A stretch of DNA of 47,485 nucleotides from Chelativorans xinjiangensis (GTDB lineage: Bacteria > Pseudomonadota > Alphaproteobacteria > Rhizobiales > Rhizobiaceae): positions 1 to 47,485 of the forward strand of contig NZ_WQNH01000037.1 in NCBI RefSeq assembly GCF_009812055.1, read 5' to 3'. How positions within the stretch are numbered: the first letter of the stretch is position 1; every line of letters begins with the position of its first letter. Under the pieces are notes generated by a model that did no database searches, was not told the DNA's origin, and saw only the letters and a program-made list of their open reading frames with translations. Positions 1 to 8,444 of this stretch are shown here, in pieces. The translations under genes and the position numbers were made by a program.

Positions 1-158
1 AATCGGTGCTGCGCCTCGCCTATGTCAACGCCGGCGCCGACCGCAAGCTCGCCGCCAACCGCATGAAGCATATCCGCCGCGCCATCGGTGGCATGTGGAA
101 GGAAAGGCCGCGCCGATACCGCCTCGAGATCGAGACCAGGATCGAGACGCGCCAGTAA
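1..158 (+). CDS. C-terminal end of an unrecognised protein (truncated by window edge)
   Basis: An open frame enters from the left edge (first complete codon at base 3) and stops at TAA 156-158, leaving 51 residues. The tail is basic, with the stretch KLAANRMKHIRRAI near its middle. Codons favour G or C at the third position, as in the genes to the right, so it is probably real coding sequence. No domain or motif allows a family assignment. A strong palindrome begins 15 bases after the stop. The 5' part lies outside the window. Confidence 0.55.
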   Translation, partial: SVLRLAYVNAGADRKLAANRMKHIRRAIGGMWKERPRRYRLEIETRIETRQ

Positions 159-172
159 GAAGCGCCAGAGCG

Positions 173-203
173 GTCCCGGCCATCGCCGTGCGATGGCCGG
201 GAC
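173..203. repeat. Perfect 13-bp inverted repeat, terminator-like
   Basis: GTCCCGGCCATCG (173-185) and its exact reverse complement (191-203) are separated by five bases, giving a very stable hairpin just after the preceding stop codon. There is no T-tract, so it is not a classical intrinsic terminator. It may stabilise the 3' end of the upstream transcript or be a copy of a dispersed palindrome. Confidence 0.6.
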
Positions 204-299
204 AAGGCCGGAAGTGTCGGAGGCGTCCGCGTCGCCTCCCTTGCGCGGGGGCGGGGCGTTCTCCACAATCGCCGCCGGGCGAAAAATGCGGAGACGTTC

Positions 300-458
300 A
301 TGAGCGGTTTGCGGGTACGCGCTGTGGCGGAGGTCGAGCGGATGGACGCGCTCGACCGCAGATCCCCGCGGGTGGCAGGGCTATCGCATATGGATGGACT
401 GTTTGTTCGGCTTCGCCGGACCCCCACCCTTCCGCGAATGGGGACGGCGGCCGCATGA
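300..458 (+). CDS. Possible small protein (52 aa) translationally coupled to hen1
   Basis: An ATG at 300 preceded by GGAG (290-293, six-base spacing) opens a 52-codon frame. It ends at TGA 456-458, overlapping the hen1 ATG (455-457) in an ATGA arrangement typical of coupled genes. The product is arginine- and alanine-rich with no recognisable domain. The Shine-Dalgarno and overlap argue for translation, while the short length and lack of any family argue against. It could serve mainly as a leader that brings ribosomes to hen1. Confidence 0.25.
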   Translation: MSGLRVRAVAEVERMDALDRRSPRVAGLSHMDGLFVRLRRTPTLPRMGTAAA

Positions 459-1051
459 CGGGCGCGCTTCATCGCCGCCGCATCAACGCCGTCGTCGCCG
501 AGCTCGACAGGGCCGAGGTGAAGAGCGTGCTCGACCTCGGCTGCGGCGATGGCGATCTGATCTTGGCGCTGGCGGCCCTGCCGGGAATCCGCCGCATCAC
601 GGGCGTCGATGTCTCGGGGGAAGGCGTTGCCGCGGCCCGGCGGCGCGTCGCCGAGGCCAGCACAGGGAAGGACATCGAGATCGTTCAGGCCTCGCTGATG
701 GAGCCTGCCGAGTATCTTACGGGTTTCGATGCAGCCGTTCTCCTGGAGGTAATCGAGCATATCGACCCGCATCGCCTCCCCGGTGTGGAGCAGGCCGTGT
801 TCAAAACACTGGCTCCCGCAATCGTGATCGTGACGACGCCGAATAGCGCGTATAATCCTTTTCTCGGCGTCCCGCCGCGAAGGTTCCGCCATCCCGACCA
901 TCGCTTCGAATGGGATCGCGAACGGTTTCGGACCTGGGCGGACGGTGTTGGCCGGCGGAACGGTTATGCCGTCCGATATACGGATGTGCCTCCGGGGCTT
1001 CCGCGTCTCGGCGGGCCTTCGCAGATGGCGATCTTCAAGCGAAAGTGCTGA
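455..1051 (+). CDS. Hen1-type small-RNA 3'-terminal ribose 2'-O-methyltransferase (methyltransferase domain only)
   Basis: The 198-residue protein is a class I SAM-dependent methyltransferase of the Hen1 family, whose members methylate the 2'-OH of a 3'-terminal ribose. Motif I (VLDLGCGDGDL) is near residues 25-35. Probable metal ligands are E98, E101 and H102 in the EVIEH block and a histidine of RHPDHRFEW (146-152), the pattern that marks Hen1 over other methyltransferases. Bacterial Hen1 of the Pnkp RNA-repair system carries a long N-terminal ligase-activating domain. That domain is absent here and no Pnkp gene is visible. The ATG at 455 is preferred because homology begins immediately after it; the open frame upstream does not look like protein. 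The RNA substrate is unknown. Confidence 0.8.
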   Translation: MTGALHRRRINAVVAELDRAEVKSVLDLGCGDGDLILALAALPGIRRITGVDVSGEGVAAARRRVAEASTGKDIEIVQASLMEPAEYLTGFDAAVLLEVIEHIDPHRLPGVEQAVFKTLAPAIVIVTTPNSAYNPFLGVPPRRFRHPDHRFEWDRERFRTWADGVGRRNGYAVRYTDVPPGLPRLGGPSQMAIFKRKC

Positions 1052-1068
1052 CGATCATTCGTCCGGCT

Positions 1069-1084
1069 TCCGCCGAAAGGCGGA
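1069..1084 (+). terminator. Short hairpin downstream of hen1
   Basis: TCCGCC-GAAA-GGCGGA forms a six-base-pair stem closed by a GAAA tetraloop, 17 bases after the hen1 stop. No T-run follows, so any terminator role is tentative. Confidence 0.3.
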
Positions 1085-1254
1085 TGTCATCCGGCAAGAA
1101 TTCACCGAACAATCGCCGCCGGACACCCTGCAAAAGGACGAAAGCGTGCTTAGATATAATAATAAAGGAGGGCGAGGGTGAAACGCACCTATCGCCATAA
1201 AACGGTCTGCGGTACGCTTCACTATTGGTTGTTGAGTCGAGTCAGTTCCTGCGA

Positions 1255-1280
1255 GGAACCTTTGAAGGCGGGAAACCGTT
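1255..1280 (+). promoter_or_regulatory. Candidate EcfG/RpoE2 (general stress sigma) promoter for prkA-yeaH-spoVR
   Basis: GGAAC at 1255-1259 and CGTT at 1277-1280 are separated by 17 bases. This matches the consensus (GGAAC-N16-18-cGTT) used by the alphaproteobacterial general stress sigma factor controlled by PhyR/NepR. Transcription would start near 1287-1290, leaving a leader of about 60 bases before the prkA ATG. The homologous enterobacterial yeaG-yeaH genes belong to the RpoS stress regulon, so control by the alphaproteobacterial equivalent makes sense. Confidence 0.65.
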
Positions 1281-1346
1281 CCGACCAATGCAGGAGCCGA
1301 CAGGCAGTGTCCCGGACCTCTAACCGCCCTGTCACGAGAGAGCACG

Positions 1347-3296
1347 ATGCAAAGGAGCGAATCTGAAGTCTTTGATCTCTTTTCCGAGATCTACACCAGC
1401 GCAACGCGCGAGGAGATGAGCCTACAGGAATACCTCCTTGCCTGTCGCGATGACCCGACCATGTACGCCACCGCGCCGGAGCGTATGGTGGAGGCCATCG
1501 GGGAGCCGACCCTCGTTGATACCAGTGCGGACGAGCGCCTTGGCCGCATCTTCGCCAACCGCACCATCAAGATCTACCCTTCCTTCACCGACTTCTATGG
1601 CATGGAAGACACGATCGAACGGATCGTCGGCTATTTCCGCTATGCCGCCCAAGGGCTCGAGGAGCGCAAGCAGATCCTCTATCTTCTGGGTCCGGTCGGC
1701 GGCGGCAAGTCGTCTCTGGCGGAGCGACTGAAGAAGCTCATGGAGCAGCGGCCGATCTATACGCTGATGGTGGGCGGGCAGGTCAGTCCCGTCTTCGAAT
1801 CGCCGCTCGGCCTCTTCCATCCCGAGCGCATGGCGGATCTTCTTGAGGACAAGTATGGCATTGCGCGGCGGCGGCTCACGGGCCTGATCTCGCCCTGGGC
1901 GACGAAGAGGCTCGACGAGATCGGCGGCGACATCTCCAAGTTTTCCGTCGTCAAGCTGGCGCCTTCCCGCCTACGCCAGCTCGGCATCGCCAAGACGGAG
2001 CCGGGCGACGAGAACAACCAGGACGTCTCGGCGCTGGTCGGCAAGGTGGATATCCGCCAGCTCGAGAATTACAGCCAGGCCGATCCCGACGCCTACTCCT
2101 ACAGCGGCGGCCTCAACCGCACCACGCAGGGGCTGCTTGAATTCGTCGAGATGTTCAAGGCGCCGATCAAGGTGCTGCACCCGCTTCTGACGGCCACCCA
2201 GGAGGGGAACTACAACGGCACCGAGAATTTCGGCGCCTTCCCCTATCAGGGCATCGTCGTGGCGCACTCCAACGAGTCGGAATGGCTGCAGTTCAAGAAC
2301 AACAAGAACAATGAGGCCTTCCTCGACCGCATCCTGGTGGTCAAGGTGCCGTACTGCCTGCGGGTGACCGAGGAGAAGCTGATTTACGAAAAGCTTCTGC
2401 GCGAGAGCGAACTGGTGGACAACCCCTGTGCGCCGGAGGTGCTCGATATCCTCAGCCGCTTCACCGTGTCGACGCGGCTTCATGAGCACGAAAACTCGCC
2501 GCTCTACACCAAGATGCGGGTCTATGACGGCGAGAACCTGAAGGACGTCGACCCCAAGGCGAAGTCCGTGCAGGAATACCGCGACGCCGCCGGCGTCGAC
2601 GAGGGCATGACCGGGGTGAGCACGCGGTTCGCCTTCAAGGTGCTGTCGGAGACGTTCAACTACGATACAAAGGAGGTTGCCGCCGACCCCGTGCACCTCA
2701 TGTACATCATGGAGCAGGCGATCCGGCGTGAGCAGTTCCCCAAGGAGGCGGAGACGGCGTATCTCGACTTCATCAAGTCGGAACTTGCCACGCGCTATGC
2801 GGAGTTTATCGGCCACGAGATCCAGAAGGCGTATCTGGAGTCCTACAGCGAGTACGGCCAGAACCTGTTCGACCGCTACATCGCGTATGCGGACGCGTGG
2901 CTGGAGGATCAGGACTTCAAGGACCCGGACACGGGGCAGATACTCAACCGCGAGATTCTCGACAGCGAACTGTCGCAGATCGAGAAGCCGGCGGGCATCG
3001 CCAATCCGAAGGACTTTCGCAACGAGGTGGTGAAGTTCACGCTGCGGGCGCGCGCCAAGAACCATGGGCGCAACCCCTCCTGGACCAGCTACGAGAAGCT
3101 GCGCGAGGTGATCGAGAAGCGCATGTTCGGCCAGGTGGAGGACCTCCTGCCGGTCATCAGCTTCGGCTCGAAGAAAGACAGCCAGACAGGGAAGCAGCAT
3201 GCGGACTTCGTCGCGCGCATGACCGAGCGCGGCTACACCGAACGTCAGGTGCGGCGGCTGGTCGACTGGTACATGCGCGTGAACAAGGCCGGCTGA
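1347..3296 (+). CDS. prkA: PrkA/YeaG family serine protein kinase
   Basis: The 649-residue product is close in length to E. coli YeaG (644 aa). It has the family's SLQEYL segment near residue 25, an AAA-type nucleotide-binding domain with Walker A GPVGGGKS at 115-122, and the distantly kinase-like C-terminal PrkA domain. PrkA proteins have been described as serine kinases or AAA proteases acting in nitrogen starvation, stationary phase or sporulation; the substrate here is unknown. The ATG at 1347 follows a GAGAG ribosome site and matches the family N-terminus. It heads the conserved prkA-yeaH-spoVR trio (25-base gap to yeaH), downstream of a candidate general-stress promoter. Confidence 0.95.
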   Translation: MQRSESEVFDLFSEIYTSATREEMSLQEYLLACRDDPTMYATAPERMVEAIGEPTLVDTSADERLGRIFANRTIKIYPSFTDFYGMEDTIERIVGYFRYAAQGLEERKQILYLLGPVGGGKSSLAERLKKLMEQRPIYTLMVGGQVSPVFESPLGLFHPERMADLLEDKYGIARRRLTGLISPWATKRLDEIGGDISKFSVVKLAPSRLRQLGIAKTEPGDENNQDVSALVGKVDIRQLENYSQADPDAYSYSGGLNRTTQGLLEFVEMFKAPIKVLHPLLTATQEGNYNGTENFGAFPYQGIVVAHSNESEWLQFKNNKNNEAFLDRILVVKVPYCLRVTEEKLIYEKLLRESELVDNPCAPEVLDILSRFTVSTRLHEHENSPLYTKMRVYDGENLKDVDPKAKSVQEYRDAAGVDEGMTGVSTRFAFKVLSETFNYDTKEVAADPVHLMYIMEQAIRREQFPKEAETAYLDFIKSELATRYAEFIGHEIQKAYLESYSEYGQNLFDRYIAYADAWLEDQDFKDPDTGQILNREILDSELSQIEKPAGIANPKDFRNEVVKFTLRARAKNHGRNPSWTSYEKLREVIEKRMFGQVEDLLPVISFGSKKDSQTGKQHADFVARMTERGYTERQVRRLVDWYMRVNKAG

Positions 3297-3321
3297 GCAA
3301 GCGGGACCCGCGGGGCCACCC

Positions 3322-4635
3322 ATGCCGAATTTCATCGATCGCCGCCTCAACCCGAAGGACAAGAGCCTCGGCAACCGGCGACGCTTTCTGAAGCGTGCGC
3401 GGGAGGAATTGAAGCGGACGATCAAGGAGCAGGTCAAGGCCGGCAAGATCGCCGACGTCGACGCGAAGCATTCCGTGCCGATGCCGGAGGGCGGCACCAG
3501 AGAGCCGTCCTTCCAGAACGCGAAGGGCAGCGGGCAGCGGGAATACGTGCTGCCGGGCAACAGGGAGTTCACACCGGGCGATCGCATCCCGAAGCCGTCT
3601 TCGGGCGGCGGTCAGGGCGGCTCCCGCGCGGGCACGGGCGATGCCGAAGACGACTTCCGGTTCGTGCTGTCCCGCGAGGAGGTGCTGGACCTGTTCTTCG
3701 AAGACCTGGAGCTCCCCGATATGGTGAAGCTCAGCCTCAAGGAAGCCATCGCCTACAAGCCGCGCCGCGCAGGCTTCGCCACCACCGGCACGCCCACCAA
3801 CATCAATGTCGGGCGCACCATGCGCAACAGCTACGGCCGCCGTCTGGCACTGCACCGCCCCAAACGCAAGGAGGTGGAGGCGCTGGCCGAGGAGATCGCC
3901 GCGCTGGAGGCGAAGCCGGCCACCGCCGAGAGACGCCGGCGCCTGGAGGCGCTGCGCCAGGAAGTGGAGAAGCTGGAGCGCCGGCGGCGGGTCATTGCCT
4001 ATGTCGATCCTGTCGACATCCGCTTCAACCGCTTCGAGCCACAGCCCTTGCCCAATGCCAACGCGGTGATGTTCTGCCTCATGGACGTCTCGAGCTCCAT
4101 GGGCGAGCGGGAGAAGGATCTGGCAAAACGCTTCTTCGTGCTTCTGCACCTTTTCCTCAAGCGGCGCTACGAGCGCATCGACATCGTCTTCATCCGCCAC
4201 ACGCACGAGGCGCGCGAGGTGGACGAGGAGACCTTCTTCTATTCGACGCAGAGCGGCGGCACGGTGGTTTCCACCGCGCTCGAGGAGATGCTTGGCATCA
4301 TCCGCAAGCGCTATCCGTCGAAGGAGTGGAACATCTATGCCGCCCAGGCCTCCGACGGCGACAACATCGCCGGGGATTCGGAGCGCTGCGCCTCACTTCT
4401 TCACGAGGCGGTGATGCGGCTTTGCCAGTACTATGCCTATATCGAGATCATCGACGAGCGCGAGACGGAGATCTTCGGGGCAACCGACAATGGAACGTCG
4501 CTGTGGCGCGCCTACCGGACCGTCGGCGCGAACTGGCCGAACTTCCAGATGACCCGGATCGCCCGGCCGGCGGACATCTATCCAGTCTTCCGCAAGCTTT
4601 TCGCCAGACAGCCCCTCGGGCAGGCTCGTAGCTGA
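3322..4635 (+). CDS. yeaH: YeaH/YhbH family protein (UPF0229, DUF444)
   Basis: This 437-residue protein belongs to the UPF0229/DUF444 family encoded beside prkA across proteobacteria. The N-terminus is highly basic (FIDRRLNPKDKSLGNRRRF) and is followed by a glycine-rich linker near residues 90-110. A charged helical segment spans about 175-225. A von Willebrand A-like domain follows with the MIDAS-type motif DVSSSMG near residue 255. The family is thought to act with PrkA, perhaps as an adaptor or target, but no enzymatic activity is established. Its position between prkA and spoVR, with short gaps on both sides, supports co-transcription. Confidence 0.93.
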   Translation: MPNFIDRRLNPKDKSLGNRRRFLKRAREELKRTIKEQVKAGKIADVDAKHSVPMPEGGTREPSFQNAKGSGQREYVLPGNREFTPGDRIPKPSSGGGQGGSRAGTGDAEDDFRFVLSREEVLDLFFEDLELPDMVKLSLKEAIAYKPRRAGFATTGTPTNINVGRTMRNSYGRRLALHRPKRKEVEALAEEIAALEAKPATAERRRRLEALRQEVEKLERRRRVIAYVDPVDIRFNRFEPQPLPNANAVMFCLMDVSSSMGEREKDLAKRFFVLLHLFLKRRYERIDIVFIRHTHEAREVDEETFFYSTQSGGTVVSTALEEMLGIIRKRYPSKEWNIYAAQASDGDNIAGDSERCASLLHEAVMRLCQYYAYIEIIDERETEIFGATDNGTSLWRAYRTVGANWPNFQMTRIARPADIYPVFRKLFARQPLGQARS

Positions 4636-4646
4636 CGGCGGCCGCG

Positions 4647-6197
4647 ATGAAGAAGAGTGAATCCGCGCCAGATCTGCTATTCCGGAGTTCGGACTGGAAC
4701 TTCGGGAAGCTTTCTCGCGTCTACGACGCGATCAGTGAGATCGCTATCGACGACCTGAAGCTCGACATCTACCCGAACCAGTTGGAGATCATCTCCTGGG
4801 AGCAGATGCTGGACGCCTATTCCTCCATCGGCATGCCGCTGATGTATCAGCACTGGTCCTTCGGCAAGCGTTTCGTTTTCGAAGAGCACCTTTACCGCAA
4901 GGGGCACCGCGGGCTCGCCTATGAGCTGGTCATCAACTCCAACCCCTGCATCTCCTACCTGATGGAGGAAAACACCATGGCCATGCAGGCCCTGGTGATC
5001 GCGCACGCCGCCTTCGGCCACAATCACTTCTTCAAGAACAACTACATGTTCCAGCGCTGGACCGAGGCGGCCACCATCCTCAGCTATATGGATTTCGCCA
5101 AGAAATACATCGCGCGGTGCGAGGAGCGGCACGGGACGGCGGCAGTGGAGAACATTCTCGATTCCGCCCATGCGCTCATGGACCAAGGCGTTTTCCGCTA
5201 CCGTCGCGCACCGCGCCTTTCCTCGGAGAAGGAGCGGGAACGGGCGCGCGAGCGGCTGGAATACGAGGAGCAGACCTACAGCGACCTGTGGCGCACGCTG
5301 CCCAAAAAGGAAGCTGACGGCACCGAGGACGAGCGTGAACGGGAGGTGCGGGACCGCAAGCGGGCGCTTCACCTGCCGGAAGAGAACCTGCTTTATTTCC
5401 TGGAGAAGAACAGCCTGATCCTGGAGCCCTGGCAGCGCGAGCTCCTGCGCATCGTGCGGGTGGTCGCGCAATATTTCTATCCGCAGCGGCAGACCAAGGT
5501 GATGAACGAGGGCTGCGCCACCTTCGTCCACCATACCATCATGAACCGGCTCTACGACGATGGCAAAATCAGCGAGGGCGCGATGCTGGAGATCCTGCAG
5601 AGCCACTCGAACGTGATCTTCCAGCCCGCATTCGACGATCCGCGCTTCTCCGGTATCAATCCCTACGCGCTGGGCTTTGCCATGATGAAGGACATCGAGC
5701 GCATCTGCACCGAGCCGACGTCGGAGGACCGCGACTGGTTTCCCGACATCGCCGGTAGCGGCGACTGGCGAGGCGTCCTGCTGGATGCCTGGGCGAACCA
5801 TCGCGACGAGTCCTTCGTTCTGCAGTATCTGAGCCCGGCGCTGATACGCCACTTCCGGCTGTTCCAGCTTACCGACGATGCGGACGACCCCTATTGCGAA
5901 GTCGCCTCGATCCACAATGAGCGCGGCTATGAGGCGATCCGCGCGGCGCTCGCCCGCAGCTACGACATCGGCGTCATTCAGCCGGACGTTCAGGTCATCG
6001 ATGTCGATCTTCTGGGCGACCGCCACCTCCGGCTTCAGCACGGGGTAAAGCACGGCGTCGTGCTGGAGGAAGCCACCCGCAACGCCACGCTGCGCCATGT
6101 GCGCCGCCTGTGGGGCTATGACGTGAGCCTTGAGGGCGTGGACGCGGAAAGTGGCGAAAGGCTCTACGAGTGCTCGACGAAGCAGATTGGGGAGTAG
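4647..6197 (+). CDS. SpoVR family protein (YcgB-like)
   Basis: The 516-residue product matches the SpoVR/YcgB family (E. coli YcgB is about 510 aa). It has the N-terminal WNFGKLSRVYDAI-like region and the conserved blocks PLMYQHWSFGKRF and MNEGCATFVHH. Bacillus SpoVR is needed for spore cortex formation; in non-sporulating proteobacteria the protein is co-regulated with PrkA and YeaH and its biochemical role is unknown. The ATG at 4647 lies 11 bases after the yeaH stop. The gene ends 13 bases from the convergent araC-type gene. Confidence 0.93.
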   Translation: MKKSESAPDLLFRSSDWNFGKLSRVYDAISEIAIDDLKLDIYPNQLEIISWEQMLDAYSSIGMPLMYQHWSFGKRFVFEEHLYRKGHRGLAYELVINSNPCISYLMEENTMAMQALVIAHAAFGHNHFFKNNYMFQRWTEAATILSYMDFAKKYIARCEERHGTAAVENILDSAHALMDQGVFRYRRAPRLSSEKERERARERLEYEEQTYSDLWRTLPKKEADGTEDEREREVRDRKRALHLPEENLLYFLEKNSLILEPWQRELLRIVRVVAQYFYPQRQTKVMNEGCATFVHHTIMNRLYDDGKISEGAMLEILQSHSNVIFQPAFDDPRFSGINPYALGFAMMKDIERICTEPTSEDRDWFPDIAGSGDWRGVLLDAWANHRDESFVLQYLSPALIRHFRLFQLTDDADDPYCEVASIHNERGYEAIRAALARSYDIGVIQPDVQVIDVDLLGDRHLRLQHGVKHGVVLEEATRNATLRHVRRLWGYDVSLEGVDAESGERLYECSTKQIGE

Positions 6198-6210
6198 GGG
6201 GCAGCAAGGC

Positions 6211-7251
6211 TTAGATCCTGGCTTCCCCTGCCATGCCGATGTAACGGTAGCGCTGGCGGTAGCGGGCGGGAGTGACGCCGGTGATGCGCTTGAACAGACG
6301 GCGGAAGAAAGCCGGGTCGTCATAGCCCGCGAGGTGGGCGATCATGTCCGTCGGCTCAGCCGTGGTCTCGAGGAGTTGCTTCGCTTCCTCGATGCGCAAG
6401 GCCTGCACGTAGTCGATCGGCGCATAGCCGGTCGCTGCCTTGAAACGCCGCTTGAAGGTGCGTTCTGGCAGGCCCGAGAGAGCCGCCATGCGGGCCACCG
6501 GATTGGCTTCGGTATAGTGGTCGGCAAGCCACTCCTGGCATCGGCCGATCGCGGCGCCGGAGTGGGCGGGCACCTTACCCATGGCGGCGAAGGGCAATTG
6601 TCCTTCGCTGCGGTCGCCGAGCACGAAGACCTTGGCGATGCGCACGGCCTCCGCCGCGCCGCAGAAGCGGGCGATGAGGTAGAGCGCGAGGTCCGTCCAG
6701 GTGCTTGCGCCGCCACCCGTGACGATGCGGTGCTCTGGCCCCGCCGGGCACAGGATGCGCTCCGGGTGCAGCTTCACCTGCGGATAATGCGCAGCGAAAA
6801 TACTCGTGACGCCCCAATGGCTGGTGGCCTCGACACCGTCGAGCAAGCCGGCTTCGGCCAGGAAGACCGAGCCGGTGCACACCGAGCATATGGTCGCTCC
6901 CTGCCGGAACTGGTCGCGCGCCCAGGCCGCTTCCGCGTTCCATTTCCCGCGCGGGTTCTCCTCTGCCGCGAGCGTCAGGTCGGTGACGATGACCACATCG
7001 GCGCGACCGGTATCCTCGAGCCGCTCATGCGGTGCGATCGGCACGCCGAGCGATGAGGGAAACGGGGCGGCCTGTCTTGCCACGATACGCGTTTTCAGGC
7101 GGCGGACATCGACCTCTTCACCCGTCATCTCCTGCCAGGCCACGCCCACGGAGGAAAAGATCTCGTGCAGGCCGTAGACCGATGTCGGCGTCGTCTCCGG
7201 CAGGGCGAGCAGGCAGATGCGCGCCGGCGCTGTGTCGCGTGAGGCGTTCAT
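6211..7251 (-). CDS. GlxA-type AraC family transcriptional regulator with DJ-1/PfpI domain
   Basis: The 346-residue protein has an N-terminal DJ-1/PfpI-like domain (about 11-190) with the nucleophile-elbow-like segment CSVCTGSVFLAEAGLLDG near 122. A C-terminal AraC double helix-turn-helix follows (about 230-336), with LPERTFKRRFKAATGYAP and GYDDPAFFRRLFKRITG typical of the two DNA-contacting helices. GlxA regulators sense small metabolites and activate neighbouring genes. It is divergent from the methyltransferase at 7362 across 110 bases, so that gene is its likeliest target. The start MNASRD is chosen because domain homology begins shortly after; the open frame extends 46 codons upstream but looks non-coding. 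No good Shine-Dalgarno precedes the chosen ATG. Confidence 0.85.
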   Translation of the reverse strand: MNASRDTAPARICLLALPETTPTSVYGLHEIFSSVGVAWQEMTGEEVDVRRLKTRIVARQAAPFPSSLGVPIAPHERLEDTGRADVVIVTDLTLAAEENPRGKWNAEAAWARDQFRQGATICSVCTGSVFLAEAGLLDGVEATSHWGVTSIFAAHYPQVKLHPERILCPAGPEHRIVTGGGASTWTDLALYLIARFCGAAEAVRIAKVFVLGDRSEGQLPFAAMGKVPAHSGAAIGRCQEWLADHYTEANPVARMAALSGLPERTFKRRFKAATGYAPIDYVQALRIEEAKQLLETTAEPTDMIAHLAGYDDPAFFRRLFKRITGVTPARYRQRYRYIGMAGEARI

Positions 7252-7361
7252 GGTGCATGAATGGCACAAAAGCCTTGTTCTTGCCCATTTCGGCACTTCT
7301 GTAGACCTCCTCCACCGGCTACTCCACCGTCCGGTTTTCAATCGTTGAAGGAGAGGAACAA

Positions 7362-8444
7362 ATGTCCTTGGCTGCAGAAACCCCGACACTGGATATGGCG
7401 ACGGCGGAAGCCTTTGCTGAAAATGTAGGCGGTATCCTCAATTCGGGCGCGCTGGCGGTGATGATGTCTGTCGGCCACCGGTTGGGGTTGTTCGACGTGC
7501 TGGCGGCATTGCCGCCGTCGACAAGCGCGGCGATCGCCGAGCGCGCGGAGCTTTCCGAGCGCTATGTGCGCGAATGGCTGGCTGTGATGGTGACGGGCGG
7601 CATCGTCGCCTACGATCCGGCGCGAAAGGCCTACCGTCTGCCGCCTGAGCATGCCGCTTGCCTGACGCGCGGAGCGCCGCTCGGCAACCTTGCGGTCTAT
7701 GCCCAGGCCATTGCCCTGATAGGGCAAATGCAGGAACGGCTCCTCGCCTGTTTCGAGACCGGCGAGGGGTTGGCCTATGGCGACTATCCCTGCTTCCATC
7801 AGTTCATGGCGGAGGACAGCGGACAGACCGTCGTCCCCCAGATCTTCGACGTTATCCTGCCTCTGGCCGAGGGGATCGCGGAGCGAATGGAAACCGGCAT
7901 CGACGTGCTCGACGCCGGCTGCGGGCGCGGCCTGGCGCTCATCGAGATGGCGAAGCGTTTCCTGAAGAGCCGCTTCACGGGCTACGATCTGTGCGCGGAT
8001 GCCATCGAGTTCGCCAATGAGTCAGCACGGAAGGCGGGTCTTGCAAACATCCGTTTTGAGCAGCGGGACCTCACCGGCTACGACGAAAAGGCGCGCTTCG
8101 ACTTCATCACCTCGTTCGATGCGGTACACGACCAGAAGGACCCGCGGGCGCTGATCCGCAGCTTTCATGGAGCGCTGAAGCCGGGCGGCGTCTATCTGAT
8201 GCAGGATATCGGCGGCTCGGCGAAGCTCGAGAACAACCTCGATTTCCCGATGGCGGGTTTTCTCTACGCCGTCTCCTGCGCACACTGCACGCCGGTTTCG
8301 CTGGGCCAGGGCGGCCAGGGGCTCGGCACGATGTGGGGCTGGGAGACGGCAAAGGGGATGCTGGAGAGCGCGGGTTTCCGTTCGGTGGACCGCCACGTCC
8401 TGCCGCACGACCCGATGAACGTCTGGTTTGTGGCGCGGGTTTAA
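7362..8444 (+). CDS. Class I SAM-dependent methyltransferase with N-terminal winged helix (Rv2258c-like)
   Basis: The 360-residue protein starts with a winged-helix-like region (about 20-100; LGLFDVLAAL, ERYVREWLAVMVTGG) of the kind found in O-methyltransferases and Rv2258c-like proteins. A Rossmann methyltransferase domain follows, with motif I VLDAGCGRG at 182-190 and the acidic strand-2 segment TGYDLCADA. The late segment KPGGVYLMQDIGGSA is also typical. The substrate cannot be read from sequence. The ATG at 7362 has a strong GGAGAGG site upstream. It is divergent from the GlxA-type regulator, and its stop codon overlaps that of the convergent cupin gene inside a perfect palindrome. Confidence 0.82.
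   Translation: MSLAAETPTLDMATAEAFAENVGGILNSGALAVMMSVGHRLGLFDVLAALPPSTSAAIAERAELSERYVREWLAVMVTGGIVAYDPARKAYRLPPEHAACLTRGAPLGNLAVYAQAIALIGQMQERLLACFETGEGLAYGDYPCFHQFMAEDSGQTVVPQIFDVILPLAEGIAERMETGIDVLDAGCGRGLALIEMAKRFLKSRFTGYDLCADAIEFANESARKAGLANIRFEQRDLTGYDEKARFDFITSFDAVHDQKDPRALIRSFHGALKPGGVYLMQDIGGSAKLENNLDFPMAGFLYAVSCAHCTPVSLGQGGQGLGTMWGWETAKGMLESAGFRSVDRHVLPHDPMNVWFVARV

Noticed and set aside
95-454. N-terminal extension of hen1 upstream of 455
   Set aside because: The open frame reads as Arg/Pro-rich non-protein sequence through the hairpin at 173-203, and Hen1 homology begins right after the ATG at 455.
1178-1366. A GTG-started 62-codon frame with a perfect AAAGGAGGG site and a TATAAT-like box at 1155-1160
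   Set aside because: It overlaps the candidate EcfG promoter and the prkA start, the predicted protein matches nothing, and a start at that -10 would put transcription inside the ribosome site. It could be a leader peptide, but there is no support beyond the Shine-Dalgarno.
7252-7361. Sigma-54 promoter (TGGCAC ... TTG) before the methyltransferase gene
   Set aside because: The GG and downstream G are 12 bases apart instead of the required 10, and the GC of the -12 element is missing.
7252-7389. Extended start for the GlxA/AraC-type regulator
   Set aside because: The extra 46 residues cover the divergent promoter region and do not resemble the family.
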